Origin: Xanthomonas vasicola
Lineage (GTDB): Bacteria; Pseudomonadota; Gammaproteobacteria; Xanthomonadales; Xanthomonadaceae
Length of the DNA stretch: 64,000 nucleotides
Direction of reading: 5' to 3'
NCBI RefSeq assembly: GCF_000772705.2
Contig: NZ_JSBW02000054.1
Location: 1 to 64,000 of the forward strand
Shown: positions 33,379 to 42,503 of the stretch, one piece after another
How the letters are laid out: each line of letters starts with the position of its first letter
Numbering within the stretch: the first letter of the stretch is position 1
Program-made: the position numbers and the translations under genes
The notes under the pieces: generated by a model
What the model saw: only the letters and a program-made list of their open reading frames with translations
The model's database searches: none
Told to the model about the DNA's origin: nothing

Positions 33379-34449
33379 TCAGCTGCGCAGCCGCACGTGG
33401 TGGGTGCCGTAGATCAACTGCTGCGCCATCGGCCTGCCGATGAAGCGTTCCGGGAAAATCGGCGCCACTGCGCTGGCGGCATCCAGGCGCGCGAGTTGGT
33501 CGTCGCTGAGCACGATCTCCAACGCGCCGAAGTTGTCTTCGGCCTGTTGCAAGGTGCGTGCGCCCATCACCGGCGAGACCACGGCCGGGTTGCGCAAGGT
33601 CCAGGCCAGCGCCACCTGCGAGCGCGACGCGCCCAGTTCATCGGCGACCGCACCGACCACATCCGCAATCTCCAGCGAGCGCGCATTGAGATGCCCGGTC
33701 GAGGCGATCACGCCCTTGCGGCTGCTCGATACCTCTGCCGCATTGTCGTCGGAGAGATCGGCGCGGCTGTACTTGCCGGTAAGGATGCCGCCGCCCAGCG
33801 GCGACCATGGCAACACACCCAGACCGAGTTCGCGTGCCATCGGCAGCAGCTCATGTTCGACGCTGCGTTCGACCAAGCTGTACTCGATCTGTAGCGCCAC
33901 CAACGGCGACCAGCCGCGCAGATCGGCCAGGGTCTGCAATTGCGCCACGCGCCAGGCCGGCGTGTTACAGATGCCGAGATATAGCACCTTGCCCGATTGC
34001 ACCAGGTGCTCCAGCCCGCGCATCACTTCGTCCGGTGCGGTGGTGAAATCCCAGGCGTGCAGGTAGAGCAGATCGATCCGGTCGGTGGCGAGCTGGCGCA
34101 GGCTGGTTTCCACCGAGCGGATCAGGTTCAGGCGATGATTGCCGCCGGAATTGATGTTGTCCGCATCGCGCGCCATGGTGAATTTGGTGGCCAGCACGAA
34201 GCGTTCGCGGCGGTCCTTGATCAACTCGCCGAGGATGCGTTCGGAGCCGCCGTTGGTGTAGTTCACTGCGGTGTCGATGAAATTGCCGCCGCGGTCTGCA
34301 TAGGCATCGAAGATGCGCTTGGCTTCGCCTGCGTCTGCGCCCCAGCCCCATGATTCACCGAAGGTCATGGTGCCCAGCGACAGCGGCGAGACGCGCAGGC
34401 CCGAGCGGCCGAGCAGGCGGTAGTGGTCCAGTGAGCGTGGCTGATGCAT
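33379..34449 (-). CDS. Aldo/keto reductase
   Basis: A 356-residue NADP-dependent oxidoreductase. The catalytic tetrad can be placed: Asp in NFIDTAVNYT, Tyr in the same segment, Lys in VLATKFTMA and His in LLYLHAWDF. The C-terminal NADP-binding part has SRSQVALAWTLRNPAVVSPVMGARTLQQ. It belongs to the YajO/PhdYeZ-like group acting on aldehydes or quinones. First gene of an operon with the two small secreted proteins, and divergent from the LysR-type gene at 34750, which could regulate it. Confidence 0.87.
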   Translation of the reverse strand: MHQPRSLDHYRLLGRSGLRVSPLSLGTMTFGESWGWGADAGEAKRIFDAYADRGGNFIDTAVNYTNGGSERILGELIKDRRERFVLATKFTMARDADNINSGGNHRLNLIRSVETSLRQLATDRIDLLYLHAWDFTTAPDEVMRGLEHLVQSGKVLYLGICNTPAWRVAQLQTLADLRGWSPLVALQIEYSLVERSVEHELLPMARELGLGVLPWSPLGGGILTGKYSRADLSDDNAAEVSSSRKGVIASTGHLNARSLEIADVVGAVADELGASRSQVALAWTLRNPAVVSPVMGARTLQQAEDNFGALEIVLSDDQLARLDAASAVAPIFPERFIGRPMAQQLIYGTHHVRLRS

Positions 34450-34749
34450 GCGTGCTATCTCCCGGTAGTGGCGTGGTGCGTGTTGCTAGCCACTGTGCCG
34501 CGGCGGGGGGAGGGGGCGTGAGCCCGGTTATCCGGCATCCTTGCCTGATTGTCCGAATGGTCGATGCAGCGCCATCGCACAAAGCAATGGCTTGCATGGT
34601 GTGGTGCAGCGGCGCGTGCGATGTCAGTGGCGGCTCTGCCAATTCATACGCACGCACGACACCCAATGACGCTTGCAGCGTCATACGCAGCGCAACAGGC
34701 AAGGGTCTATGCTATGGCGACCGCCATCGAACACTGAAGCTGCGGCATC
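34450..34749. other. Intergenic region between divergent aldo/keto reductase and LysR genes
   Basis: Exactly 300 bases without a credible coding frame. It must hold the promoters of both divergent genes. An imperfect inverted repeat (ATGACGCTTGCAGCGTCAT, 34666-34684, TGACGCT/AGCGTCA arms) has the T-N11-A-like layout of a LysR site and lies 65 bases from the LysR start; this is the only regulatory candidate I see. Confidence 0.5.
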
Positions 34750-35652
34750 GTGACCATCAAATTCGACCTCAACGATCTGCAGGCATTCCGTGCAGTTGCC
34801 GAAAACGGCAGCTTTCGCCGCGCTGCCGAACGTATTCGCATCACGCAGCCTGCGCTAAGCCGCAGGATCGACAAGCTCGAGTCGGCGTTGAACGTCAAGC
34901 TGTTCGAGCGCACCACGCGCAAGGTTTCGCTCACCACCGTCGGCCAGGCCTTCATGCCGCAAGTCGAGCGGATGCTCGACGATCTGGATATGGCGCTGAT
35001 GAGCATCGGCGATGCAGGCTCCAGCAGGATGGGCGCGGTGACCGTGGCGTGTGTGCCATCGGCGGCGTACTACTTCATGCCGCAGGCGATCCACGGGCTG
35101 CATCAGCTGTTTCCGAAAATCCGCATCAGGCTGCTCGATGGCAGTGCCAGTCACGTCAGTGCAGCAGTGGCCTCCGGCGAAGCGGATTTCGGCGTCAGCT
35201 TCAGTGGCAACCTGGCGCCGGAGGTCGAGTTCGAGCCATTGCTGCAAGAGCGCTATGTGATTGCCTGCCGCCAAGACCATCCCTTGTCCGGGCGCGCACA
35301 GGTCAGCTGGCAGGAAGCGTACGGTTACGACTACATCACGCTGGACAAGACATCGGGCAACCGGCTGGTGCTGGATCGGGCGCTATCTGCATTCACGCCG
35401 GACAAGCCGAGCATCTGCGAGACCCGGCATGTCACCACGTTGCTGGGGTTAGTGGAGGCCGGCGTCGGTATTGCCGCCGTGCCGTCGATCGCGATGCCGT
35501 CCGGCCCGCATCCGGTGCTGGCGACGGTGCCGCTGGTCGAACCGGAGGTGTCGCGCAACGTGGGAATCCTCAAACGTCGCGGACGGACGCTGACACCGAC
35601 CGCGCTGGAACTGGCGGAGCTGGTGCGACGGATGCCCGCACGCTCAGGGTGA
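34750..35652 (+). CDS. LysR-family transcriptional regulator
   Basis: A 300-residue LysR regulator starting at GTG. The winged helix occupies residues 1-65 (NDLQAFRAVAENGSFRRAAERIRITQPALSRRIDKLE), followed by a two-lobe effector domain (PSAAYYFMPQAI, FSGNLAPEVEFEPL, HVTTLLGLVEAGVGIAAVPS). Its last nine bases overlap the convergent ModA-like gene. The neighbours suggest control of either the aldo/keto reductase operon (divergent) or the ModA-like/MHS operon (convergent); the latter combination is typical of tricarboxylate-use clusters. Confidence 0.85.
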   Translation: MTIKFDLNDLQAFRAVAENGSFRRAAERIRITQPALSRRIDKLESALNVKLFERTTRKVSLTTVGQAFMPQVERMLDDLDMALMSIGDAGSSRMGAVTVACVPSAAYYFMPQAIHGLHQLFPKIRIRLLDGSASHVSAAVASGEADFGVSFSGNLAPEVEFEPLLQERYVIACRQDHPLSGRAQVSWQEAYGYDYITLDKTSGNRLVLDRALSAFTPDKPSICETRHVTTLLGLVEAGVGIAAVPSIAMPSGPHPVLATVPLVEPEVSRNVGILKRRGRTLTPTALELAELVRRMPARSG

Positions 35653-36423
35653 GACTGGGTCCAGGCCAGTCGCGCGCGCAGCCGCCTGCGCATTACCCGA
35701 CTGCAGGTAGGCAAGCAGGCGCTTGGCCGCCTCCGGATGCTCCGCGTTGACCGGAACACCCGCCGCATAGCGCGTGATCGACTGCAGCGGTTCGGGGATC
35801 TTGCCAACAAAATCCACGCCTGCCACCGGAAGCAGTTCGGCCACCTGCTGAAAGCCGAGCTGGTAGCTGCCATCGGCCACTACAGTGCCCACCGGGATGC
35901 GCGGAATCTTCTTGCTCTTGGCCATCATCGGGCCTTCGATCTGCAACTTCTTGAACAGCGTGGTTTCGATGTAGACGCCGCTGGCGCTGTCGGAATAGGC
36001 CACCGAATCGGCGTGCAGCAACGTCTGCTTGAAGTGCTCGACGCTGTCGATCTTCGGCTTGGGTGCACCGCTGCGCACCACCATGCCGATCCTGGAATCG
36101 GCCAGCTCTACCCGCGATGCCGGGTCGACCACGCCTGTGTCGATCAGCTTCTGCAGCGCGCTGCCGACCATGATCACCACATCAGCATGCTCACCGTGTG
36201 CGAGCCGGTTGGGAATGGCTTGTGGCGTCTCTCCCATCGAAGGACCGAGCAGGGTGGTGACCTTCTCCCCGGTCTGCTTGGTGTATTGCGGCGCCAAGCG
36301 TTCAAAGGCCGCCGTGAAACCGCCGGAGGTCATCACGGTCAACGCCTGCGCGCTTGCCGCTGTGGGCAGCAGCGCCGTTGCAACAATCGCAGCCAGTACT
36401 TTTTTCCATATTTTCCGCATCAT
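35644..36423 (-). CDS. ModA-like periplasmic protein, candidate aconitate isomerase
   Basis: A 259-residue periplasmic protein with signal peptide ([19 protein letters not shown]) and a ModA-like two-domain fold: [79 protein letters not shown]. It resembles molybdate-binding proteins, but no modBC genes are present; instead it is coupled (ATGA, 36420-36423) to an MHS-type tricarboxylate symporter. Aconitate isomerase known from Pseudomonas is a periplasmic ModA-like protein of this size, interconverting trans- and cis-aconitate. That function is inferred; an orphan binding protein is the alternative. Confidence 0.7.
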   Translation of the reverse strand: MMRKIWKKVLAAIVATALLPTAASAQALTVMTSGGFTAAFERLAPQYTKQTGEKVTTLLGPSMGETPQAIPNRLAHGEHADVVIMVGSALQKLIDTGVVDPASRVELADSRIGMVVRSGAPKPKIDSVEHFKQTLLHADSVAYSDSASGVYIETTLFKKLQIEGPMMAKSKKIPRIPVGTVVADGSYQLGFQQVAELLPVAGVDFVGKIPEPLQSITRYAAGVPVNAEHPEAAKRLLAYLQSGNAQAAARATGLDPVSP

Positions 36424-37742
36424 TTCGTGGCTCCTGCAGCAGCCTCAAAACCGGTCGCCGTCGCTGCGTTGCTTTGGCGGCGATACAAAAACAACGTCGC
36501 CATCAGCGCGCACACCGATGCGAAGATCAGCCAGTAACCAGGCGCCGCCTTGTCGCCTGTGACATGGATCAGCCAGGTGGAAATCACCGGCGTAAAGCCG
36601 CCAAACAGGGCGGTCGCCAGGCTGTAGGCGAGCGAGAATCCTGCCACCCGCACATGCGCCGGCATCCGTTCGGTGAGCGCAGGAATCATGGCGCCGTTGT
36701 AGATGCCATAGATAAAGGACAGCCACAGCAGCGCCTGCAACATGTGCGCAAAGCTCGGCGCGGCCGCAAGAAACGCAAGCACCGGATAGGCGGTCAGGAT
36801 GCACACCACCGACATGGTCACCAGCAGCGGCTTGCGGCCGAAGCGGTCGCTGAGCGCGCCGCCGATGGGGAGCCAAATGAAATTGGACACGCCCACCAGC
36901 AGCGTCACGATCAATGCATCGCCGGTGCTGAGTTTGAGCACGGTCTTGCCGAACGTCGGTGCGTACACGGTGATCAGATAGAACGCGGTCGTCGTCAGCG
37001 CGACCATCAAGCCGCCGGCAATCACGATGCCGGCATTGTTCGCCAGCCCACGCATCACCTGCTTCATCGTGACCGGCTGCCGGCGCTGCGCAAACTCGGC
37101 AGTCTCTTCCAGGCTTCGCCGCAGCAAGAAGATGAAGGGAATAATGGCGCAACCGATGCCGAAGGGAACCCGCCAGCCCCATTGCGCCAGATCCTGCGGC
37201 GCCATGAGCTGATTGAGCGCAAACCCGATCGCTGCCGCAGCGACGATGGCGAGCTGCTGGCTGGCCGATTGCCAACTGGCATAGAAGCCGCGCCGACCCG
37301 GCGTCGCCATCTCAGCCAGATACACCGACACACCGCCCATTTCGGCGCCCGCCGAGAAGCCCTGCAGCAAGCGGCCGAGCAGGACCAGTGCCGGTGCCCA
37401 CAAACCGATGCTGGCATAGCCTGGCACCAGCACGATCAGGACAGTGCCGCTGGCCATGATCGCCAAGGTGACGATCAAGCCTTTACGACGTCCGACATCG
37501 TCGATGTAGGCGCCCAGGATCACCGCGCCCAGCGGCCGCATCAAAAAGCCCGCGCCAAACACGGCGAAGGTCATCATCAGCGACGCGAATTCGTTGCTCG
37601 CCGGGAAGAAGGTCGCGGCGATCTGCGTTGCGTAGAAACCGAATAGGAAAAAGTCGAACTGCTCAAGGAAGTTGCCCGAGGTCACCCTCAGCACCATCCC
37701 AAGTTTCGACTGCTTTTTTGCCTCAATGCGGGAAGTCTGCAT
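36420..37742 (-). CDS. MHS-family tricarboxylate:H+ symporter
   Basis: A 440-residue major facilitator of the metabolite:H+ symporter branch that includes citrate and tricarballylate carriers. Features are [16 protein letters not shown] in segment 1, the loop 2-3 motif [26 protein letters not shown] in segment 4 and a [14 protein letters not shown] repeat in the second half. Start at 37742 has GGAGGG at ideal distance (TGGAGGGCGATTG before ATG); earlier frames are rejected. It precedes and overlaps the ModA-like gene, making a two-gene operon. Likely substrate: cis-aconitate or citrate. Confidence 0.85.
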   Translation of the reverse strand: MQTSRIEAKKQSKLGMVLRVTSGNFLEQFDFFLFGFYATQIAATFFPASNEFASLMMTFAVFGAGFLMRPLGAVILGAYIDDVGRRKGLIVTLAIMASGTVLIVLVPGYASIGLWAPALVLLGRLLQGFSAGAEMGGVSVYLAEMATPGRRGFYASWQSASQQLAIVAAAAIGFALNQLMAPQDLAQWGWRVPFGIGCAIIPFIFLLRRSLEETAEFAQRRQPVTMKQVMRGLANNAGIVIAGGLMVALTTTAFYLITVYAPTFGKTVLKLSTGDALIVTLLVGVSNFIWLPIGGALSDRFGRKPLLVTMSVVCILTAYPVLAFLAAAPSFAHMLQALLWLSFIYGIYNGAMIPALTERMPAHVRVAGFSLAYSLATALFGGFTPVISTWLIHVTGDKAAPGYWLIFASVCALMATLFLYRRQSNAATATGFEAAAGATK

Positions 37743-38082
37743 CAATCGCCCTCCACGATAGGTATGCACGAACGGATGACATCCGAGGCACCCGATTCTG
37801 GTCGAGATGGTCGATGTTGATAATTGCTGCTTTCTCATCAACTGATGTGGATTGAACATCAGTCGCGCTGAAGCCGTGCTAGCGCTCAGTCGCCTGGCTA
37901 CCGCAGGCACGACGCGCGTGCTGGCTACCGCTCGAGTTCCTTGACCGGCGTAGCGGCTGATCGGTCTGCGCTACTGCCGCAAGCGCTCTCTCGTTTTGAC
38001 GATACGCCGATCAACCTGGATCAGTGCATGCGCTGCCGGTGTCGTGTCAGTGCGGCCAGGCAGGTAGCGCTGGCCGCTGCGC
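37743..38082. other. Intergenic region between the MHS symporter and the hybrid kinase
   Basis: About 340 bases with no credible gene. It must carry the promoter of the symporter operon in its left part; a locally AT-rich stretch around 37816-37860 (GATAATTGCTGCTTTCTCATC) is the likeliest place. I see no member of either repeat family and no clear terminator for the kinase, which ends at 38083. Confidence 0.4.
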
Positions 38083-40728
38083 CTATCCGCGCCGCATCAG
38101 CATCTGCGTCACCAGCGCACGCAGGGCGGGGGGGCGGACCGGTTTGGACAGGAAGCCCCAGCCCAGGTCCAGCGCACGCTCACGCAGGGCGGGGTCGGGT
38201 TCTGCGGTGACCAGGATCACGCGCGGTTCGCGTTGCCAGCGTTCCACCAACTGGGGCAGCAGCATGGGGCCGTCGTGCGTGCCCATGCGCACATCTAGCA
38301 GCAGCAATTCCGGTACCTCGTCGGCATTGGCAGCGTTCACTGCCTCCTCCGGGCCGCCGGCAAAATCCACGCGGCATTCCCAGCGTTCCAGCAGCGTGCG
38401 GGTGGCCTCGCACACCAGTGGCTCATCGTCCACGCACCACACGCGGCAGCCATGCAGGATTGGATCGTTGCCGTGTTCGGCCGTGCTGGCAGGCGCTGGC
38501 AACTGCCGCGCGATTGCGGCGCGTTCGCCCAGCGGCACAGTCACTGAAAACACGCTGCCACTGCCAAGCGTGGAACGCAGCCCGATGCGATGGCCGAGCA
38601 GACGGCCGATACGCTCGACAATGGCCAGGCCCAGACCTGCGCCGCGGTCGTTGGCCACGCCATCGTCCAGGCGGCGGAATTCTTCGAAGATCTCGTGCTG
38701 CAAGGCATCGGGAATGCCGGGGCCCTGGTCGTGCACTTCGATGCGCAGCCAACCGCCGCGGCGACGGCAACCGATCAGCACGCGTCCGCGCGGTGTGTAG
38801 CGGATGGCGTTGGAGAGAAAGTTCTGCAGGATGCGGCGCAGCAGGTTTTCATCGCTCAACACCACTGCCGAGGTAGGCACCGATTCCAGCACCAACCCGC
38901 GGTCTTCGGCCAGGATGCCGAACTCGCGCGCCAAGGTGTCCAGCAAGGGCGCCAGTGCAAAGTCGCGCACCTGGGTCTTCAGGCTGCCGGCTTCCAGGCG
39001 CGAGATATCGAGCAAACTGTTGAGGATGGCGTCCTGTGCCGCCAGCGCGCCGTCGATGCTGTCGACCACGCGCGCACTGCCGGGCTCATGCACCTGCCCA
39101 CGCAAGACCGAGACGAACATGCGTGCTGCATTGAGTGGCTGCAGCAGGTCGTGCACCGCCGAGGCGACGAAGCGGGTCTTGTAGCGGTTGGCGCTTTCGG
39201 CCTCGCGCTTGGCTGCCGCCAGATCGCGGGTGCGCTCGGCCACGCGGTGTTCCAGCGCATCGGCCAGCGAGCGCAGTTCGCGTGCGGCATTCTTGTAGCT
39301 GGTGATGTCGGCATAACTGGTGACAAAACCGCCATCGGGCAGCGGGTTGCCGCGGATTTCCAGCACGGTGCCGTCTTCTTTTTCGCTTTCGCGCATATGC
39401 GGTTTTCCGCTGCGCAAGTGATTCAGACGCCGCTCGATTGCTGCTTCGATCGGGCCCGGCCCCAGCAAGCCGCGGCGTGCATTGAAGCGGAACAGGTCTT
39501 CGATCGGGCGGCCGATCTTGAGTAGTTCCGGCGGGAAACGGAACAACTCCACATAGCGCGAATTCCACGCCACCAGATTGAGCGCCTCGTCGATCACCAC
39601 CACGCCTTGTGGCAGATGTTCCAGGCTGCGGCTCAAGCCGGCATTGGCCTGCTGGGCGGCGGTGACCACGCCGTCCTGCGCGGTGCGCAGTTCTTCGGCG
39701 TGCTGCTGCAACAAAGTTTCCAGTTCGTGCCGGCTACGCTGGCGCAACGCCGACAGCCGCCGCCGTTGCTGCACGAACAACCACAACAAGGCCAGTGCCA
39801 GCCATGCGCCGGCGGCAGCGATTGCCGCGGCGCGGCCGGCAGCGGCACTGGCGCGGGTGTCGTGCAGCAGATGCAGGCGCCAGCCGCTTTCGGGCACTTC
39901 CAGGGTCTGCCACAGCACCTGCGCGCCGAGCGGCGGGTCGCGGATGTCGGCCAGCACACCGCCGTAGCCGGTCTGCTCGATCAGCCGGCGCCGCAGCGGC
40001 AGCAGCTCCTGATCGGCGTACTGGCGGGTGCTCTGCAGTTCGCGACGATCGCGGTCGCTGAGCGGGGCCAGCACGCGGTAGCGCCATTCCGGCCGGCTGG
40101 CCAGAAACACCACATCGTGTGCGTCCGACGCCAGCACGATATCCGGGGTCTGCAGCCATTCGCGTTCCAGCGCGGCCAGCGCAATCTTGATCACCACCAC
40201 GCCCTGCACCTGGCCGGCGCCGTCCACAATGGCCTGTGACAGAAAATAGCCTGGCTCGCTGGTGGTCATGCCGATGCCGTAGAAGCTGCCGCTGCCGGTG
40301 GCCAGCGCCTGCTGGTAATACGGACGGAAGGCATAATCCACGCCGACGTTGCTGCGTGGCGCCCGCCAGTTGCTGGCCGCCAGTGCCACGCCATCGCGGT
40401 TGATCAGCGTGAGCGTGGACGATTGGGTGACGTTGTTGGCGCGTTCGAGCTTGCGATTGAGCCCATCCACCTGTGCCGGCGACAGTGGGCCGGACACGGC
40501 GGCGCGTAGCTCCGGGTCCACCGCCAGAATCTGCGGCAGCGTGCGATAGCGGTCGATGCGCTGCTGCAGCGCCTGCGCGTACAGACGCAGCTGGCGGCGC
40601 ACGGTGGCACTTTCATCGTGCAGCGCGCTTTGCTCGACGAAGTGGCCGGCCGCAACCATGGCCACCACCATGCCGCCCAGCACGATGGACAGGGTGAGCA
40701 GCAGACGGCGGCGTTGCGATGCGTACAT
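38083..40728 (-). CDS. Hybrid sensor histidine kinase (periplasmic sensor, PAS, HisKA, HATPase, receiver)
   Basis: An 881-residue inner-membrane kinase. Membrane segments at about 8-28 and 290-312 bracket a dCache-like periplasmic domain (DctB-like). A PAS domain (GVVVIDEALNLVAWNSRYVELF) and coiled coil precede HisKA (FVASAVHDLLQPLNAARMF), HATPase_c (LQNFLSNAIRYTP, DQGPGIPD, GAGLGLAIVERIG) and a C-terminal receiver (CVDDEP, LLLDVRMG, VTAEP, LSKPV), all with key residues intact. NahK-like kinases share this layout. It is upstream of no regulator; the LuxR-type protein at 31427 is a possible partner, and the neighbouring porin and DctA suggest C4-dicarboxylate sensing. Confidence 0.85.
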   Translation of the reverse strand: MYASQRRRLLLTLSIVLGGMVVAMVAAGHFVEQSALHDESATVRRQLRLYAQALQQRIDRYRTLPQILAVDPELRAAVSGPLSPAQVDGLNRKLERANNVTQSSTLTLINRDGVALAASNWRAPRSNVGVDYAFRPYYQQALATGSGSFYGIGMTTSEPGYFLSQAIVDGAGQVQGVVVIKIALAALEREWLQTPDIVLASDAHDVVFLASRPEWRYRVLAPLSDRDRRELQSTRQYADQELLPLRRRLIEQTGYGGVLADIRDPPLGAQVLWQTLEVPESGWRLHLLHDTRASAAAGRAAAIAAAGAWLALALLWLFVQQRRRLSALRQRSRHELETLLQQHAEELRTAQDGVVTAAQQANAGLSRSLEHLPQGVVVIDEALNLVAWNSRYVELFRFPPELLKIGRPIEDLFRFNARRGLLGPGPIEAAIERRLNHLRSGKPHMRESEKEDGTVLEIRGNPLPDGGFVTSYADITSYKNAARELRSLADALEHRVAERTRDLAAAKREAESANRYKTRFVASAVHDLLQPLNAARMFVSVLRGQVHEPGSARVVDSIDGALAAQDAILNSLLDISRLEAGSLKTQVRDFALAPLLDTLAREFGILAEDRGLVLESVPTSAVVLSDENLLRRILQNFLSNAIRYTPRGRVLIGCRRRGGWLRIEVHDQGPGIPDALQHEIFEEFRRLDDGVANDRGAGLGLAIVERIGRLLGHRIGLRSTLGSGSVFSVTVPLGERAAIARQLPAPASTAEHGNDPILHGCRVWCVDDEPLVCEATRTLLERWECRVDFAGGPEEAVNAANADEVPELLLLDVRMGTHDGPMLLPQLVERWQREPRVILVTAEPDPALRERALDLGWGFLSKPVRPPALRALVTQMLMRRG

Positions 40729-40774
40729 GGCCGCAAGTATGGCGGTCTGCCGGCGGATCGCGCAGCCATCACCT

Positions 40775-40915
40775 GAGAGCGGCTAACAAAACAACTGTGC
40801 TCATCGCCGATGGGCCGGCCGGTGCTTGGTGCGGCAGGTGCCACTCCGACATTGCAGTTCCAGCGCGGTCCACACCCGCCTGACGGCTGCTCGCGACGTT
40901 TGATTGGTGGCTCCC
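40775..40915. repeat. Palindromic repeat copy 5
   Basis: GAGAGCGGCTAACAAAAC at the left is mirrored by GACGTTTGATTGGTGGCTCCC at the right; the right half contains CCACACCCGCCTGACGGCTGCTCGC, the same order as copy 4. The 319-base gap between the porin stop and the kinase start holds this copy and the terminator at 40945, and nothing else recognisable. Confidence 0.75.
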
Positions 40916-40944
40916 ATCGCACGTAGGCAAACGCCAAAATGACA

Positions 40945-40973
40945 ACGGCCGCACCCCTGAAGGATGCGGCCGT
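40945..40973 (-). terminator. Hairpin terminator downstream of the second porin gene
   Basis: On the minus strand ACGGCCGCATCC and GGGGTGCGGCCGT form a long GC-rich stem with a short loop, followed by TGTCATTTTGG. It lies 75 bases past the porin stop. The T-tract is broken, so efficiency is uncertain. Confidence 0.65.
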
Positions 40974-41047
40974 GTCGAACGCCTGTTGCGGTCGCTGCAG
41001 TTGGCGCCGGACCAAATCGCTGGCGCGCTGCAGTGCCTCAGCGCTGC

Positions 41048-42220
41048 TTAGAACTGCACCTGTGCACGCAGTTCCATCACGTGCGGGGTTTCATGCACGC
41101 CCCTGCGCGAGGAATCCACCCAGCTGTAGTTGGCCTGGAATTTGAAGTGGCTGGTGAGGTACCAGTTGGCGCCGATGGTGGTGTCGTGCTGACGGCCACC
41201 GTGCACATTGTTGTCTTCCAGGTTCAGGCGGCTGTAGCGGGCGGTCAGCTCGACTGCGCCGTAGTCATGCGTCGGCTTGATGTTGCCTGGCACGCCGCCG
41301 GCATAGCTGCGCGACTCGCCGGTCAGCGTCCAGGTGCCGTAGATGTACTGGCCCTGGGCGATGAAGTGCGGCTGGTCCTCGTTGCGCGCCACTTCGGCAC
41401 GCAGCGCTTCGCTCTGCAGCGAGAACGGGCCATGGATCCAGACCGCTTCCACGCCGGTGCGGATCACATGGTCCACGTCGAGGATGGTGCCAGTGTCGAT
41501 CAGACGGATGTCGGTCAGGCCGGCTTCCGGGCGCGCACGCAGGCGCACACGTGGGCTGAACGACACGCCGCGGCCGTCGCTGTAGCCGCGCGGGTTTTCG
41601 ATCGAGCCGGCGATGCCCAGGTGCAGCACGTCGCCTTCGGCCTTGAACGGGGTCCATGCCACGTGCACGGCCTGGGTGGTGCCCGGGTTGTCACCCTGCA
41701 GATCCTTGCCGCCGTAAGCGCCGGCCTGCAGCAGGTACTGCTGACGTTCCAGCGTCCATTCTGCGCCGGTACGGCGACCCTGGAACACCGCCTGGATCGG
41801 CAGGCCCAGTTCCATGAAGCTGCCCGCACGTGAGCTCTGCACCGCTTCCAGACCCACCGGCACCTTCATGTAGCCCAGGCGCACGCGGCCGTAATCCTGG
41901 CCGAACAGGGCCTTGGTCTCGAACCGGTAGAACACGTCCAGCCACAGCTTGGACTCGAAGTCGTAGTACACCATGGCGTCGTAGACGCCCTTCTTCTTGA
42001 TGGTGGCGCCGAATTCCTTGCGGCGGAAATCGGTGCGGTCTTCCAGACGGTCGTCGCCGGAGAAGTTGTTGTCGTCGTAGGCGTAGTTGCCGGTCAGACC
42101 CAGCTCGGTGCCATCACCGAAGGTGTACTTGGTCGGCCAGTTTTCGATCGAGGTTGCTGCATTGGCAGCGGCGGGGATGATGGCAGCAGCCAACGTCAGG
42201 ACAAGCAGATTGAGGCGCAT
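41048..42220 (-). CDS. OprO/OprP-family porin, second copy
   Basis: A 390-residue outer-membrane porin with signal peptide (MRLNLLVLTLAAAIIPAAANA). The barrel pattern matches the O/P family (DFRRKEFGATIKKKGVYDAMVYYDFESK, GRVRLGYMKVPVGLEAVQSSRAGSFMELGL) and the protein ends in RAQVQF. It is a paralogue of the porin at 26793 but clearly diverged. It is divergent from dctA, with about 280 bases shared upstream, so uptake of C4-dicarboxylates or other anions through the outer membrane is a reasonable guess; phosphate is the textbook alternative. Confidence 0.82.
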   Translation of the reverse strand: MRLNLLVLTLAAAIIPAAANAATSIENWPTKYTFGDGTELGLTGNYAYDDNNFSGDDRLEDRTDFRRKEFGATIKKKGVYDAMVYYDFESKLWLDVFYRFETKALFGQDYGRVRLGYMKVPVGLEAVQSSRAGSFMELGLPIQAVFQGRRTGAEWTLERQQYLLQAGAYGGKDLQGDNPGTTQAVHVAWTPFKAEGDVLHLGIAGSIENPRGYSDGRGVSFSPRVRLRARPEAGLTDIRLIDTGTILDVDHVIRTGVEAVWIHGPFSLQSEALRAEVARNEDQPHFIAQGQYIYGTWTLTGESRSYAGGVPGNIKPTHDYGAVELTARYSRLNLEDNNVHGGRQHDTTIGANWYLTSHFKFQANYSWVDSSRRGVHETPHVMELRAQVQF

Positions 42221-42503
42221 AGGTATGGTCTTCGGCAGTGAGAGGGGCCGGGCGTCCTGCCATGGCGTTTGCAATGAATGTCTTCAGCAAGCGCGCAGGG
42301 TCCGGACGACGGCAGCACAGAAACGGTGTCTGCGTTAAACGGAATTAACGGCCGGCGGCGGCGCGGCTGAAGTGTAAGCCGACGTTTAGCTGCTGGACAT
42401 GAGGTAGTACCAATGGGCTATCGGCCAGGGCTGTGACGTACGGCCAGAATGCGTGCAACGGGTACCTGCTCAGGCACCCCCTCTCGTCCCTCGGAGTGGT
42501 GTC

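Noticed and set aside
35644-36423. Annotation of the ModA-like protein as a molybdate transporter component
   Set aside because: No modB or modC gene is near, and the gene is coupled to a tricarboxylate symporter.
36354-37646. A 430-codon frame antisense to the MHS symporter
   Set aside because: It is composition-driven, and the symporter on the other strand shows full family motifs.
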